DNA of 64,000 nucleotides, from positions 62,001 to 126,000 of the forward strand of contig NZ_VJYI01000012.1 in NCBI RefSeq assembly GCF_008065375.1, given 5' to 3'. Positions 1 through 7,729 of this stretch are shown in pieces. Position numbers and translations under genes: made by a program. The notes below the pieces were generated by a model that did not search any database, was not told where the DNA came from, and worked only from the letters and a program-made list of their open reading frames with translations. The DNA is from Nonomuraea sp. SYSU D8015. Lineage in GTDB: Bacteria; Actinomycetota; Actinomycetes; Streptosporangiales; Streptosporangiaceae. Within the stretch, counting starts at the first letter, position 1. Each line of letters begins with the position of its first letter.

Positions 1-1734
1 GACCCTGGGCTGGCCGTCGGAGGCCTCGCGCAGCACGTAGCCGCCGCGGGCCACGCCGTCGGCGCTGGTGCCCTCGTAGACCGGCAGGTTCTGCCGGGTC
101 AGGCAGAGCGCGGCGGGACGGTCCTTGTGCTCCAGCACGGTCTTCCAGGCGTGCGCCGTCTCGTTGGCGTCGGCCGGGCGCACGACGTCGAGGCCGGGGA
201 TCGCGCGCAGCGACCACAGGTGCTCGATCGGCTGGTGGGTGGGGCCGTCCTCGCCCAGGCCGATGGAGTCGTGCGTCCAGACGTACGTGACCGGCAGCTT
301 CATGAGGGCGGCCAGGCGCACCGCGGGGCGCATGTAGTCGGAGAAGACCAGGAACGTGCCGCCGTACGGGCGGGTGCCGCCGTGCAGGGCGATGCCGTTG
401 AGAATGGCGCCCATGGCGTGCTCGCGGATGCCGAAGTGCAGCGTGCGGCCGTAGCGGTTACCGGGGAACTCCTTGGTCTGGTATTCCTCCGGGATGAAGG
501 ACGGCTCGCCCTTCATCGTGGTGTTGTTGGACTCGGCCAGGTCGGCCGAGCCGCCCCACAGCTCGGGCAGCACCGGCGCCAGCGCGCTCAGCACCTCGCC
601 CGACGCCTTGCGGGTGGCGATCGACGCGCCGGCGTCGAACGACGGCAGCGCCTTGTACCAGCCGTTGGGCAGCACCCGGTGGGAGATGCGGTCGAGCTCC
701 TCGGCGCGCTCGGGGTTGGCCAGACGCCATTCGGCGTAGCCCTTCTCCCACTCGGCGTGCGCGGTGCGGCCGCGCTGCGCGACCTCGCGGGCGTGAGAGA
801 TCACCGCGTCGGGCACGTGGAAGGTCACGGCCGGGTCCATGCCGAGCAGTTCCTTGGTGGCGGCGATCTCCGCCTCGCCCAGGGCCGAGCCGTGGATCTT
901 GCCGGTGTTGCGCTTGTTGGGCGCCGGCCAGCCGATGATCGTGCGCAGGCGGATGAACGACGGCCGGTCGGTCTCGGCCTTGGCCGCCTGGAGGGCGTCG
1001 TAGAGGGCCTGGACGTCCTCGTGGTAGTCGTCGCCCGCCGTCCAGTCGACGCTCTCGGTGTGCCAGCCGTAGGCCTCGTAGCGCTTGACCACGTCCTCGG
1101 ACTTGGCGATCAGCGTGTCGTCCTCGATGGAGATGTGGTTGTCGTCCCACACGACGATGAGGTTGCCCAGCTTCTGGTGGCCGGCGAGGGCGCTGGCCTC
1201 GTGGCTGATGCCCTCCTCGATGTCGCCGTCGCTGACGAAGCACCAGATGTGGTGGTCGAACGGCGAGGAGCCGAGCTCGGCGTCGGGGTCGAACAGGCCG
1301 CGCTCGCGGCGGGCGGCCATCGCCATGCCGACCGCGTTGCCGAGGCCCTGGCCGAGCGGGCCGGTGGTCGTCTCGACGCCGGCCGTGTGGCCGTACTCGG
1401 GGTGGCCCGGCGTGAGGCTGTCCCACTGGCGCAGGCGCCTGAGGTCGTCGAGGGTCAGACCGTAGCCGGAAAGGTAGAGCTGGATGTAGAGCGTCAGGCT
1501 GGTGTGGCCGCACGACAGCACGAAACGGTCCCGGCCGATCCAGGTGGGATCGGTGGGGTCGTGGCGCATCACACGCTGGAACAGCAGGTATGCGGCGGGG
1601 GCCAGGCTCATGGCGGTGCCGGGGTGACCCGAGCCCGCCTTCTCCACTGCGTCCATCGCCAGTGCTCGAACGACGTCGACCGCCTGCTTGTCCAGGTCGG
1701 TCCATTCAAGGGCTGGCACGAGTTCGGTGCTCAA
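1..1734 (-). CDS. tkt: Transketolase, 5' 578 codons (gene cut by the window's left edge)
   Basis: This is a thiamine-diphosphate enzyme of the non-oxidative pentose phosphate pathway that moves two-carbon units between sugar phosphates. The reverse-strand protein has the family motifs in order: GSGHPGT near residue 30, the ThDP/Mg2+ motif SDGDIEEG near residue 160, and FSDYMRPAVR in the pyrimidine-binding domain. It is still open at base 1; the family is usually about 690 residues, so the C-terminal domain is missing. I chose TTG at 1734 because GGAG lies 9 nt upstream; GTG at 1719 is the alternative. It is divergent from ctaB, a pairing that is common in actinobacteria. Confidence 0.97.
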   Translation of the reverse strand, partial: MSTELVPALEWTDLDKQAVDVVRALAMDAVEKAGSGHPGTAMSLAPAAYLLFQRVMRHDPTDPTWIGRDRFVLSCGHTSLTLYIQLYLSGYGLTLDDLRRLRQWDSLTPGHPEYGHTAGVETTTGPLGQGLGNAVGMAMAARRERGLFDPDAELGSSPFDHHIWCFVSDGDIEEGISHEASALAGHQKLGNLIVVWDDNHISIEDDTLIAKSEDVVKRYEAYGWHTESVDWTAGDDYHEDVQALYDALQAAKAETDRPSFIRLRTIIGWPAPNKRNTGKIHGSALGEAEIAATKELLGMDPAVTFHVPDAVISHAREVAQRGRTAHAEWEKGYAEWRLANPERAEELDRISHRVLPNGWYKALPSFDAGASIATRKASGEVLSALAPVLPELWGGSADLAESNNTTMKGEPSFIPEEYQTKEFPGNRYGRTLHFGIREHAMGAILNGIALHGGTRPYGGTFLVFSDYMRPAVRLAALMKLPVTYVWTHDSIGLGEDGPTHQPIEHLWSLRAIPGLDVVRPADANETAHAWKTVLEHKDRPAALCLTRQNLPVYEGTSADGVARGGYVLREASDGQPRV

Positions 1735-1993
1735 GTGCTCGATCTCCGGAATCTAGTTGTCATCGGTTGTGCCGGTTGGCTATCCCGCCCACATGGGACC
1801 CTAACCGAGTGGAGTTGGCGATCAATTCCATATCCACCCTCGCGTGTCCATGACTGGCGCAAGCCCCCCATTGGCCGGACCGGCCCACCCTGCGACTACA
1901 GTTTGTTGGGTTCGCAGAGGCGTCACCGGCGCCCACCCATGGATCCGCTCTTATCAGAGGTTACGCGTTGACCCCGCACAGGCTGGAAGCGCC

Positions 1994-2938
1994 TTGACGG
2001 TGCTGACCAACAGGCACGCGACGGCCCCATCACCGCAGGTGGAGGCGCCGCGCTCGATCGGCATGATCGTCAAGGCCTACATCGCGCTCACCAAGCCGCG
2101 GATCATCGAGCTGCTGCTGATCACGACGCTGCCGGTGATGTTCCTCGCGGCCGGCGGCCTGCCGCCGCTGTGGACGTCCATCGCGGTCATGGTGTTCGGC
2201 ACCCTGTCGGCGGGCAGCGCCAACGCGCTCAACTGTTACGTGGATCGCGACATCGACCAGAAGATGCGCCGCACCCGCCGCCGGCCGCTGGCCCGGCACC
2301 AGGTGTCGCCGCGGGGCGCGCTGATCTTCGGCATCGTGCTCGGCGTCCTGTCCACGGCGGGGCTCTGGGTCACCACCAACTGGCTGGCGGCCCTGCTGTC
2401 CCTCGGCGCGATCCTGTTCTACGTGCTGGTCTACTCGATGATCCTCAAGCGGCGCACGGCCCAGAACATCGTGTGGGGCGGCATCGCGGGCTGCATGCCG
2501 GTGATGATCGGCTGGGCGGGCATCACCGAGCGGCTCGACTGGGCGCCGCTGGTGCTGTTCGGCGTGGTGTTCTTCTGGACTCCGCCGCACACCTGGACGC
2601 TGGCCATGCGCTACAAGGAGGACTACGCGGCGGCCAAGGTGCCGATGCTGCCCGTCGTGGCCACCGAGCGGCGGGTCATCCTCGAGTCCATCGCCTACAC
2701 GTGGGCGACCGTGCTGTGCTCGCTGGCGCTGTGGCCGGTGGCGGGCACCACGCTGTTCTACCCGATCGCGGCAGGCGCGCTGGGGGCGATGTGCCTGTGG
2801 GAGGTCCACCGCCTGCTGGCCCGGCTCAACGCCGGCAAGACCGGTGTCGACCTGCGGCCGATGCGCTTCTTCCACTGGTCCAACGCCTACCTGGCGCTGC
2901 TCTTCCTCGCCGTCGCCATCGACCCGCTGCTGGCCTGA
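1994..2938 (+). CDS. ctaB: Protoheme IX farnesyltransferase (heme O synthase)
   Basis: This integral membrane prenyltransferase attaches a farnesyl group to heme B to give heme O, the first step towards the heme A of aa3 cytochrome oxidase. It is a UbiA-superfamily protein of 314 residues with about nine hydrophobic segments. The Asp-rich prenyl diphosphate motif DRDIDQKMRRT is near residue 90 and a second conserved stretch, YKEDYAAAKVPMLP, is near residue 213. The reading frame stays open further upstream, but similarity to the family begins around IVKAYIALTKPRI. I chose TTG at 1994 because GGAAG lies 4-5 nt before it; GTG 2000 is close by. The partner enzyme CtaA is encoded on the opposite strand 2.2 kb away. 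Confidence 0.93.
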   Translation: MTVLTNRHATAPSPQVEAPRSIGMIVKAYIALTKPRIIELLLITTLPVMFLAAGGLPPLWTSIAVMVFGTLSAGSANALNCYVDRDIDQKMRRTRRRPLARHQVSPRGALIFGIVLGVLSTAGLWVTTNWLAALLSLGAILFYVLVYSMILKRRTAQNIVWGGIAGCMPVMIGWAGITERLDWAPLVLFGVVFFWTPPHTWTLAMRYKEDYAAAKVPMLPVVATERRVILESIAYTWATVLCSLALWPVAGTTLFYPIAAGALGAMCLWEVHRLLARLNAGKTGVDLRPMRFFHWSNAYLALLFLAVAIDPLLA

Positions 2939-3238
2939 TCCGCCCGGCCTCTGCTCCGGGCGAGATCGGACGGGTCCCCGCCGTGGAATCGGACGTGGTG
3001 GAAGTGCACGAACGCCATGTCCGGACGGTGACGAGTGGCTATCCGGCGCCGCCGGCCCTCGTGACCGCGGCGAAGGGGCCGGGCCGCCACGGCGGGCGCA
3101 CCCGCCGTCCCGACCTGCTGCACGACCGGTCCGCCGCCGGCCACACCGTGCTCCGGACCTGCGACACAGGCCGTGGCCTTGATCGTCACTGTGCCGGCGA
3201 GCACGGCCTCCCGCACTCTGATCCAGTAAAGTCACCCT
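2939..3238. other. Intergenic region without a recognisable gene
   Basis: The 300 bases between the ctaB stop and the PrsW start have no frame with family-like sequence. Short open frames are present, but they look like by-products of high GC. The region probably holds the promoter of the PrsW gene; I could not pick out a convincing -35/-10 pair. Confidence 0.5.
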
Positions 3239-4429
3239 ATGGCGAGCCGTGATCCACGCTGGGTGTTGAAGGACCGCCCGTCGTTCGCGTTGATCATCGG
3301 GCTGGTCCTCACCGGCATCTGCACCCTCGTGTCCTTCTCGTTCGACGTGCTCAACGGCGCTCCGGTGCAGTTCTTCATCGCGCTCACGATGGCGCTGGCG
3401 CCGGTGCCGCTGCTGCTGGCGGCGGTGCTGGCGCTCGACCGGCTGGAGCCGGAGCCGCGCAGCAACCTGATCTTCGCCTTCGCGTGGGGCGCGGGCATCG
3501 CGGTGCTGGTCGCCGGCGTGGTCAACTCGCTCAACCTCGACTACATCAAGGACGTCGTCAAGCTGTCGGAAGACAGCGCGCGCAACATCGCGGCCACGTT
3601 CGGCGCCCCCGTGGTCGAGGAGACGATGAAGGGCCTGGTGCTGCTGGGCCTGCTCAAATTCCGCCGGGCCGAGCTGGACGGGCCCACCGACGGCATCATC
3701 TACGCCAGCATGGTCGGCCTCGGTTTCGCCATGAGCGAGAACGTCAGCTACTACCTGGCCGCCCTGTCCACCTCGGGCGTCAAGGGCCTGGCGGTCACGG
3801 TGGTGCTGCGCGGCATCCTGTCGCCGCTGGCGCATCCGCTGTTCAGCTCGATGATCGGCGTCGCCGTCGCGTACGCCGCCCAGCGTCGGGGCTCCGAGCG
3901 GGTGTTCTACATCCTGGCCGGCTGGTCGGGCGCCATGATCCTGCACGGCCTGTGGAACGGCCTGGCCTCCTACGGCGGCTTCCCCGGGCTCATCGTGGCC
4001 TATCTGACGCTGCTGATGGTGCTGATCGTGCTCATCGGCGTGGTGTTCAGGGACCGGCGGCGCATCGTGGCGCTCATTCAGCGCTATCTGCCGCCGTACG
4101 AGCCGACCAAGCTCGTCGGCGAGGCCGACATCTACATGCTGTCGGCGTTCTCCCGGCGCCGCCAGGCCAGGCAGTGGGCCAGGGCCCACGGCGGCAAGCG
4201 GGGGCTGCGCGCGATGCGCGACTACCAGCTGGCCGCCACCGAGCTGGGGCTGCTGCACGAGCGGGCCGCCCGTCACATGGTCGACGAGCAGACCTTCCAC
4301 GAGGAGCAGCGGGCACTGCTGGAGTGCATGAGCACCGCCCGCGCCGACTTCCCGGTGCCCTCGATGCACGCCGGGTCGGTCGCCAGGGGCACGCCGCCGC
4401 CCGGCTACGCCCCCGGCGCGCCCGGCTGA
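3239..4429 (+). CDS. PrsW-family intramembrane metalloprotease
   Basis: This 396-residue polytopic membrane protein belongs to the PrsW/CPBP-like glutamic/metalloprotease group. In Bacillus PrsW cleaves an anti-sigma factor; the substrate here is unknown. Visible motifs are EETMK (residues 127-131), GFAMSEN about 35 residues later and LAHPLFSSM near residue 200, the usual spread of catalytic and metal-binding residues across transmembrane helices. A late ILHGLWNG motif is also present. About eight or nine hydrophobic helices are followed by a cytosolic, charged C-terminal tail of roughly 110 residues rich in Arg. The ATG at 3239 is the natural start. The 3' end overlaps the convergent downstream gene by 25 bp. 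Confidence 0.85.
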   Translation: MASRDPRWVLKDRPSFALIIGLVLTGICTLVSFSFDVLNGAPVQFFIALTMALAPVPLLLAAVLALDRLEPEPRSNLIFAFAWGAGIAVLVAGVVNSLNLDYIKDVVKLSEDSARNIAATFGAPVVEETMKGLVLLGLLKFRRAELDGPTDGIIYASMVGLGFAMSENVSYYLAALSTSGVKGLAVTVVLRGILSPLAHPLFSSMIGVAVAYAAQRRGSERVFYILAGWSGAMILHGLWNGLASYGGFPGLIVAYLTLLMVLIVLIGVVFRDRRRIVALIQRYLPPYEPTKLVGEADIYMLSAFSRRRQARQWARAHGGKRGLRAMRDYQLAATELGLLHERAARHMVDEQTFHEEQRALLECMSTARADFPVPSMHAGSVARGTPPPGYAPGAPG

Positions 4430-5112
4430 CTCAGGATGCGGGTCAGGGAGACCTCGCGCGGGCCGGGGAACACCGGGTCGGAGTCCAGGATCTTCGCGTC
4501 GGCGAACGCCTTGGCGGTGGCGAACAACTCGCGGGCGGCGTACACGTACGTGGGCCCGGGCCACTGCCGCGACGAGTCGTCGCCCACGCCGAACGTCTCC
4601 AGCCCGGCCGTGCGGCACAGCGTCACGGCCCTCGGCATGTGGAACTCCTGCGTGACCACGGTCACCCGGGCGGCGCCGAACACCTTGCGCGCCCGCACGC
4701 ACGAGTCCCACGTGTCGAAACCGGCGTAGTCCAGCACCATCACCGCGTCCGGCACACCCTTGGCCCGCAGGTAGTCGCGCATGGCCGTGGGCTCGTCGTA
4801 CTCCTTGCGGCTGTTGTCGCCCGACAGCAGCAGGGCACGCACCTTGCCGGCCCGGTAGAGCTCGGCGGAGATGTCGAGCCTGCGGGCCAGCATCGGGGTG
4901 GGCTGAGTGCCGTACAGTCCCGCGCCGAGCACCAGCGCGGCCTGAGCCGCGGGCACCCGCTCCAGCCAGCGCTCGTGCTCGGCCGTCACCCGGTGCCCCG
5001 TACTGCTGAGCCAGGCCCACGTCATGGGGGCGAGGGCGAGCACGCTGAGCAGCACCAGACCTTGGTACGTCCGGCGCAGCGCCTTCCGAGAGGGGCGGAC
5101 CTTTCGTAACAA
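4405..5112 (-). CDS. DUF218 (SanA/YdcF-like) membrane-anchored protein
   Basis: This 235-residue protein has one N-terminal transmembrane helix and then a DUF218 domain. That family includes E. coli SanA and YdcF, which are linked to cell-envelope permeability; the reaction is not settled. Family features are ALVLGAG after the helix, LLSGDNSRKEYDEPTAM in the middle, DYAGFDTWDSC, and VTQEFHMPRA near the C-terminus. The start was decided by the ribosome-binding site: GGAGGG lies 6 nt before TTG 5112. The upstream ATG 5148 has no spaced Shine-Dalgarno. It lies downstream of ctaA on the same strand, 62 bp apart, and may be co-transcribed with it. Its last 25 bp overlap the 3' end of the PrsW gene. 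Confidence 0.83.
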   Translation of the reverse strand: MLRKVRPSRKALRRTYQGLVLLSVLALAPMTWAWLSSTGHRVTAEHERWLERVPAAQAALVLGAGLYGTQPTPMLARRLDISAELYRAGKVRALLLSGDNSRKEYDEPTAMRDYLRAKGVPDAVMVLDYAGFDTWDSCVRARKVFGAARVTVVTQEFHMPRAVTLCRTAGLETFGVGDDSSRQWPGPTYVYAARELFATAKAFADAKILDSDPVFPGPREVSLTRILSQPGAPGA

Positions 5113-5174
5113 AGAACACCCTCCGTGGGCCGGGGGAGTGGCCGACATTCCGCCATCAACCCTGGCACATCCGC

Positions 5175-6158
5175 TCAGACAGTGGCGGGTGCTTCGGTGG
5201 GGGAGGGGGCCGGGGACGGCGCCGGCTCGCGGGTGCGGAGCGAGGTGACGACCCTGAGGGTGAAGATCCAGACCAGCGTGGAGCCGAGCACGTGCAGCAG
5301 GACCAGGGCGGCGGGCACGGCCAGGAAGTATTGCGTGTAGCCGATCACGCCCTGCAGCAGCTCCACCGCGAACAGCGCCAGCGCCGCCCGCCGGGCCGCC
5401 CGCGTCGAGTCGCTCACGTGGAGCGCGAACAGCAGCGCGAACGTCAGCCCCACGACGACATAGGCGACGTCGGCGTGCACCCTCGCCACGGCCTCGATGT
5501 CGAGGTCGAAGCGCGATGCCATCGCGTCGCCGGAGTGGGGCCCCGTGCCGGTCACCACCACGCCGGCCACCAGCAGCGCGAACACCGCGGCCAGCAGCAC
5601 GTGGCCGAGCCTGCGGATGTCGCGGTGCGCCACCCGCCGCACCGGGCCGTCGCCCTCGCCCGCGCGGGCGTACAGCATCCAGCAGGCGGCGATCAGCCCG
5701 GCCGAGATGAGGAAGTGCATGCCCACCGTGAACGGGTTGAGCATGGTGTTGACCACCAGCCCGCCCCACAGGGCCTGGACCACGACGCCCGCCGGCTGGA
5801 GCAGGGCCAGCCGCACCAGTGACCTGCGGCGCGGCGCCATGCGCCATGCGGCGATCACGCACGCCGCCCCCACGGCCAGCACCAGGAACGTGACCAGCCG
5901 GTTGCCGAACTCGATCAGCATGTTGAAGATCGACACCTCGGGGTGCGGCACCGGGATGAAGCTGTCCGGCGTGCACCTCGGCCAGGTCGGGCACCCGAGC
6001 CCGGAGCCGGTGACGCGCACGCCCGCGCCGGTCACCGCGATGCCCGCGTTGACCACCACGGACGCCATCGCCCAGCCCCGCATCGACTGCGTGGTCGGCG
6101 CCCAGAAGGAGAACAGGCGGCGCACGAGAGGGTTGGGATGGTCCGTGGGTAGCTTCAC
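5175..6158 (-). CDS. ctaA: Heme A synthase (CtaA/COX15)
   Basis: This 327-residue membrane protein with eight helices oxidises the C8 methyl group of heme O to the formyl group of heme A. The two-bundle layout is clear, with GMHFLISAG, ARVHADVAY and VLLHVLGST supplying three of the four family heme-ligand histidines. The first motif reads IEFGNR, so Asn stands where Bacillus CtaA and COX15 have the fourth His. From memory this change is widespread in actinobacterial homologues. A CPTWPRC pair of Cys in the first extracellular loop matches class B CtaA with its redox disulfide. I chose GTG 6158; no Shine-Dalgarno is visible, so a leaderless transcript is possible. It works after CtaB (1994-2938). 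Confidence 0.92.
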   Translation of the reverse strand: MKLPTDHPNPLVRRLFSFWAPTTQSMRGWAMASVVVNAGIAVTGAGVRVTGSGLGCPTWPRCTPDSFIPVPHPEVSIFNMLIEFGNRLVTFLVLAVGAACVIAAWRMAPRRRSLVRLALLQPAGVVVQALWGGLVVNTMLNPFTVGMHFLISAGLIAACWMLYARAGEGDGPVRRVAHRDIRRLGHVLLAAVFALLVAGVVVTGTGPHSGDAMASRFDLDIEAVARVHADVAYVVVGLTFALLFALHVSDSTRAARRAALALFAVELLQGVIGYTQYFLAVPAALVLLHVLGSTLVWIFTLRVVTSLRTREPAPSPAPSPTEAPATV

Positions 6159-6217
6159 GTCATCGATGGTACGGGCCTGACCGGCCGGTCCCGTCACCGG
6201 GAACGGGCTTCTCAAGC

Positions 6218-6299
6218 CCCTGCGGGGGCGCTCCGCAAATCCGAGCAAAGGAAGAGCTCCCTGCGGGACACCCCGCAAGCGCCGGACAAAGGAAGAGGT
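6218..6299. repeat. Two tandem 41-bp imperfect repeats, each with a small hairpin
   Basis: Copies at 6218-6258 and 6259-6299 begin CCCTGCGGG and end CAAAGGAAGAG. Each has an internal inverted repeat: TGCGG/CCGCA with a 7-nt loop in the first copy, and TGCGGG/CCCGCA with a 4-nt loop in the second. They lie between the divergent ctaA and hydroxyproline operons. A regulatory or mRNA-leader role is possible but not shown. Confidence 0.75.
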
Positions 6300-6316
6300 C
6301 TTTTCCCTCACGAAGG

Positions 6317-6327
6317 TATGTGACATA
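6317..6327. promoter_or_regulatory. Candidate FCD-GntR operator upstream of the hydroxyproline operon
   Basis: TATGT-G-ACATA is a perfect 11-bp odd palindrome, embedded in GGTATGTGACATATTACC whose outer GGTA/TACC also pair. It resembles the GT-N-AC core of operators of FadR/FCD-type GntR proteins. It lies 20 bp before the first start codon, next to the ribosome-binding site. The regulator at the operon's end (13630-14298) is of exactly this class. Binding itself is inferred. Confidence 0.55.
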
Positions 6328-6347
6328 TTACCGATGGGGAGGTGGTG

Positions 6348-7490
6348 ATGTCCGACGTCATCGTCGTCGGAGCCGGCGTCGTGGGAGCGGCCTGCGCTTA
6401 CTACGCCGCGCGGGCCGGACTCGACGTGACCGTGGTCGACCGCGGGCCCGTGGCGGGCGGCACGACCGGCTCGGGCGAGGGCAACGTGCTGGTGTCCGAC
6501 AAGGAGCCCGGGCCGGAGCTGGAGCTCGCCGTGCTGTCCAACCGGCTCTGGCGGGCGCTGGCCGAGCACGGCGGGTTCGAGTTCGAGGCCAAGGGCGGGC
6601 TGGTCGTCGCCGAGACCCCCGAGGTCCAGCGGCGGCTCGCCGGCCTCGCCGCCAAGCAGGGCGTCGAGCACGCCGTCGTGCCCGCCCACGCGTTGCGCGA
6701 CTACGAGCCCCACCTGGCCGACGGCCTGGCCGGCGGCGTCTACTACCCCCAGGATGCCCAGGTCCAGCCCATGCTGGCGGCCGCCGCCCTGCTCAAGCAC
6801 GGCGCCGACCGCTACGGACGCGGCACGCTCCGCCTGCGCCTCGGGGCCGAGGTGACCGGCTTCACGCGGTCGGGTGAGCGGGTGACCGGCGTGCGCACCT
6901 CGCGCGGCGACGTGCTCGGCGGCGCGGTGATCAACGCGGCCGGCACCTGGGGCGGGGAGGTGGCGGCGCTGGCGGGCGTGTGCCTGCCGGTCCTGCCGAG
7001 GCGCGGGTTCATCCTGGTCACGGAGCCGCTGCGGGAGCCGCTGATCAGGCACAAGGTCTACACGGCCGCGTACGTGACCAACGTGGCCAGCGACTCCGCC
7101 GGGCTGGAGACGTCGGCCGTCGTCGAGGGCACCCTGGCCGGGACCGTGCTGATCGGCGCCAGCAGGGAGCGGGTGGGGTTCGACCGGACGACGTCGGTGC
7201 CGGTGCTCGCCCGGCTGGCCGCGCAGGCGGTCGCGCTCTTCCCCGCGCTGCGCGACGTGCGGGCCATCCGGTCGTACTGCGGGTTCCGGCCGTACTGCCC
7301 CGACCACCTGCCCGTCATCGGCCCCGACCCACGCCTGCCGGGGCTCTACCATGCGTGCGGGCACGAGGGCGCCGGCATCGGGCTCGCCCCGGCCACCGGA
7401 CACCTGCTCGCGCAGGTCCTCACCGGCGTCCGGCCCGACCTGGACCTGCGCCCCTTCCGCCCGGACCGCTTCCCCCTGGAGTCCCAGTGA
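6348..7490 (+). CDS. FAD-dependent oxidoreductase, D-hydroxyproline dehydrogenase catalytic (HcnC/DadA-like) subunit
   Basis: A DAO-fold flavoprotein of 380 residues. The N-terminal VIVVGAGVVGAACAYYAA is the GxGxxG dinucleotide motif, and the C-terminal GHEGAGIGLAPATG is the usual FAD-closing motif. It resembles the beta subunit of HcnABC-type amino-acid dehydrogenases. With the next two genes it would form a membrane-associated dehydrogenase that oxidises cis-4-hydroxy-D-proline to a pyrroline carboxylate. The downstream epimerase and deaminase favour this over glycine oxidation to cyanide. I chose ATG 6348 because GGAGG lies 5 nt upstream; GTG codons at 6342 and 6345 fall inside that signal. 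Its stop overlaps the next start (GTGA). Confidence 0.85.
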   Translation: MSDVIVVGAGVVGAACAYYAARAGLDVTVVDRGPVAGGTTGSGEGNVLVSDKEPGPELELAVLSNRLWRALAEHGGFEFEAKGGLVVAETPEVQRRLAGLAAKQGVEHAVVPAHALRDYEPHLADGLAGGVYYPQDAQVQPMLAAAALLKHGADRYGRGTLRLRLGAEVTGFTRSGERVTGVRTSRGDVLGGAVINAAGTWGGEVAALAGVCLPVLPRRGFILVTEPLREPLIRHKVYTAAYVTNVASDSAGLETSAVVEGTLAGTVLIGASRERVGFDRTTSVPVLARLAAQAVALFPALRDVRAIRSYCGFRPYCPDHLPVIGPDPRLPGLYHACGHEGAGIGLAPATGHLLAQVLTGVRPDLDLRPFRPDRFPLESQ

Positions 7491-7729
7491 CGTTCCACAT
7501 CACGGTCGACGGCCGGCCCGTGCCGGTCGTGCCCGGCCAGACGATCGGCGCAGCGCTGCACGCGGCCGGCGTGCGCTCGTGGCGCACGACCCGGTTCGGC
7601 GGGCGGCCCCGCGGGCTGTTCTGCGGCATCGGGGTCTGCTTCGACTGTCTGGTCTCGGTGAACGGGCGGGCGCCCGAACGCGCCTGCCTGGCCGAGGCGG
7701 CGCCAGGGGACGAGGTGACGACGTCATGA
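7487..7729 (+). CDS. [2Fe-2S]-binding small subunit of D-hydroxyproline dehydrogenase (HcnA-like)
   Basis: This 80-residue protein consists of one plant-type ferredoxin-like domain. The motif CGIGVCFDC near residues 46-54, with a further Cys near residue 65 (ACLAEA), supplies the four cluster ligands. Proteins of this size sit beside HcnB/HcnC-like subunits and carry electrons between flavins in multi-subunit amino-acid dehydrogenases. It starts with GTG 7487 inside the stop of the preceding gene and ends in an ATGA overlap with the next, so the three subunits are probably made in equal amounts. Confidence 0.85.
   Translation: MTFHITVDGRPVPVVPGQTIGAALHAAGVRSWRTTRFGGRPRGLFCGIGVCFDCLVSVNGRAPERACLAEAAPGDEVTTS

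Noticed and set aside
458..1971. Long open frames on both strands over the transketolase gene
   Set aside because: The transketolase frame is unmistakable and covers the region; the others are shadows of its codons.
2030..5119. Very long open frame (over 1000 codons) on the minus strand
   Set aside because: It runs antisense to ctaB and PrsW and through another frame of the DUF218 gene. Its protein is Arg/Gly/His-rich without domains, as expected from high-GC shadow frames.
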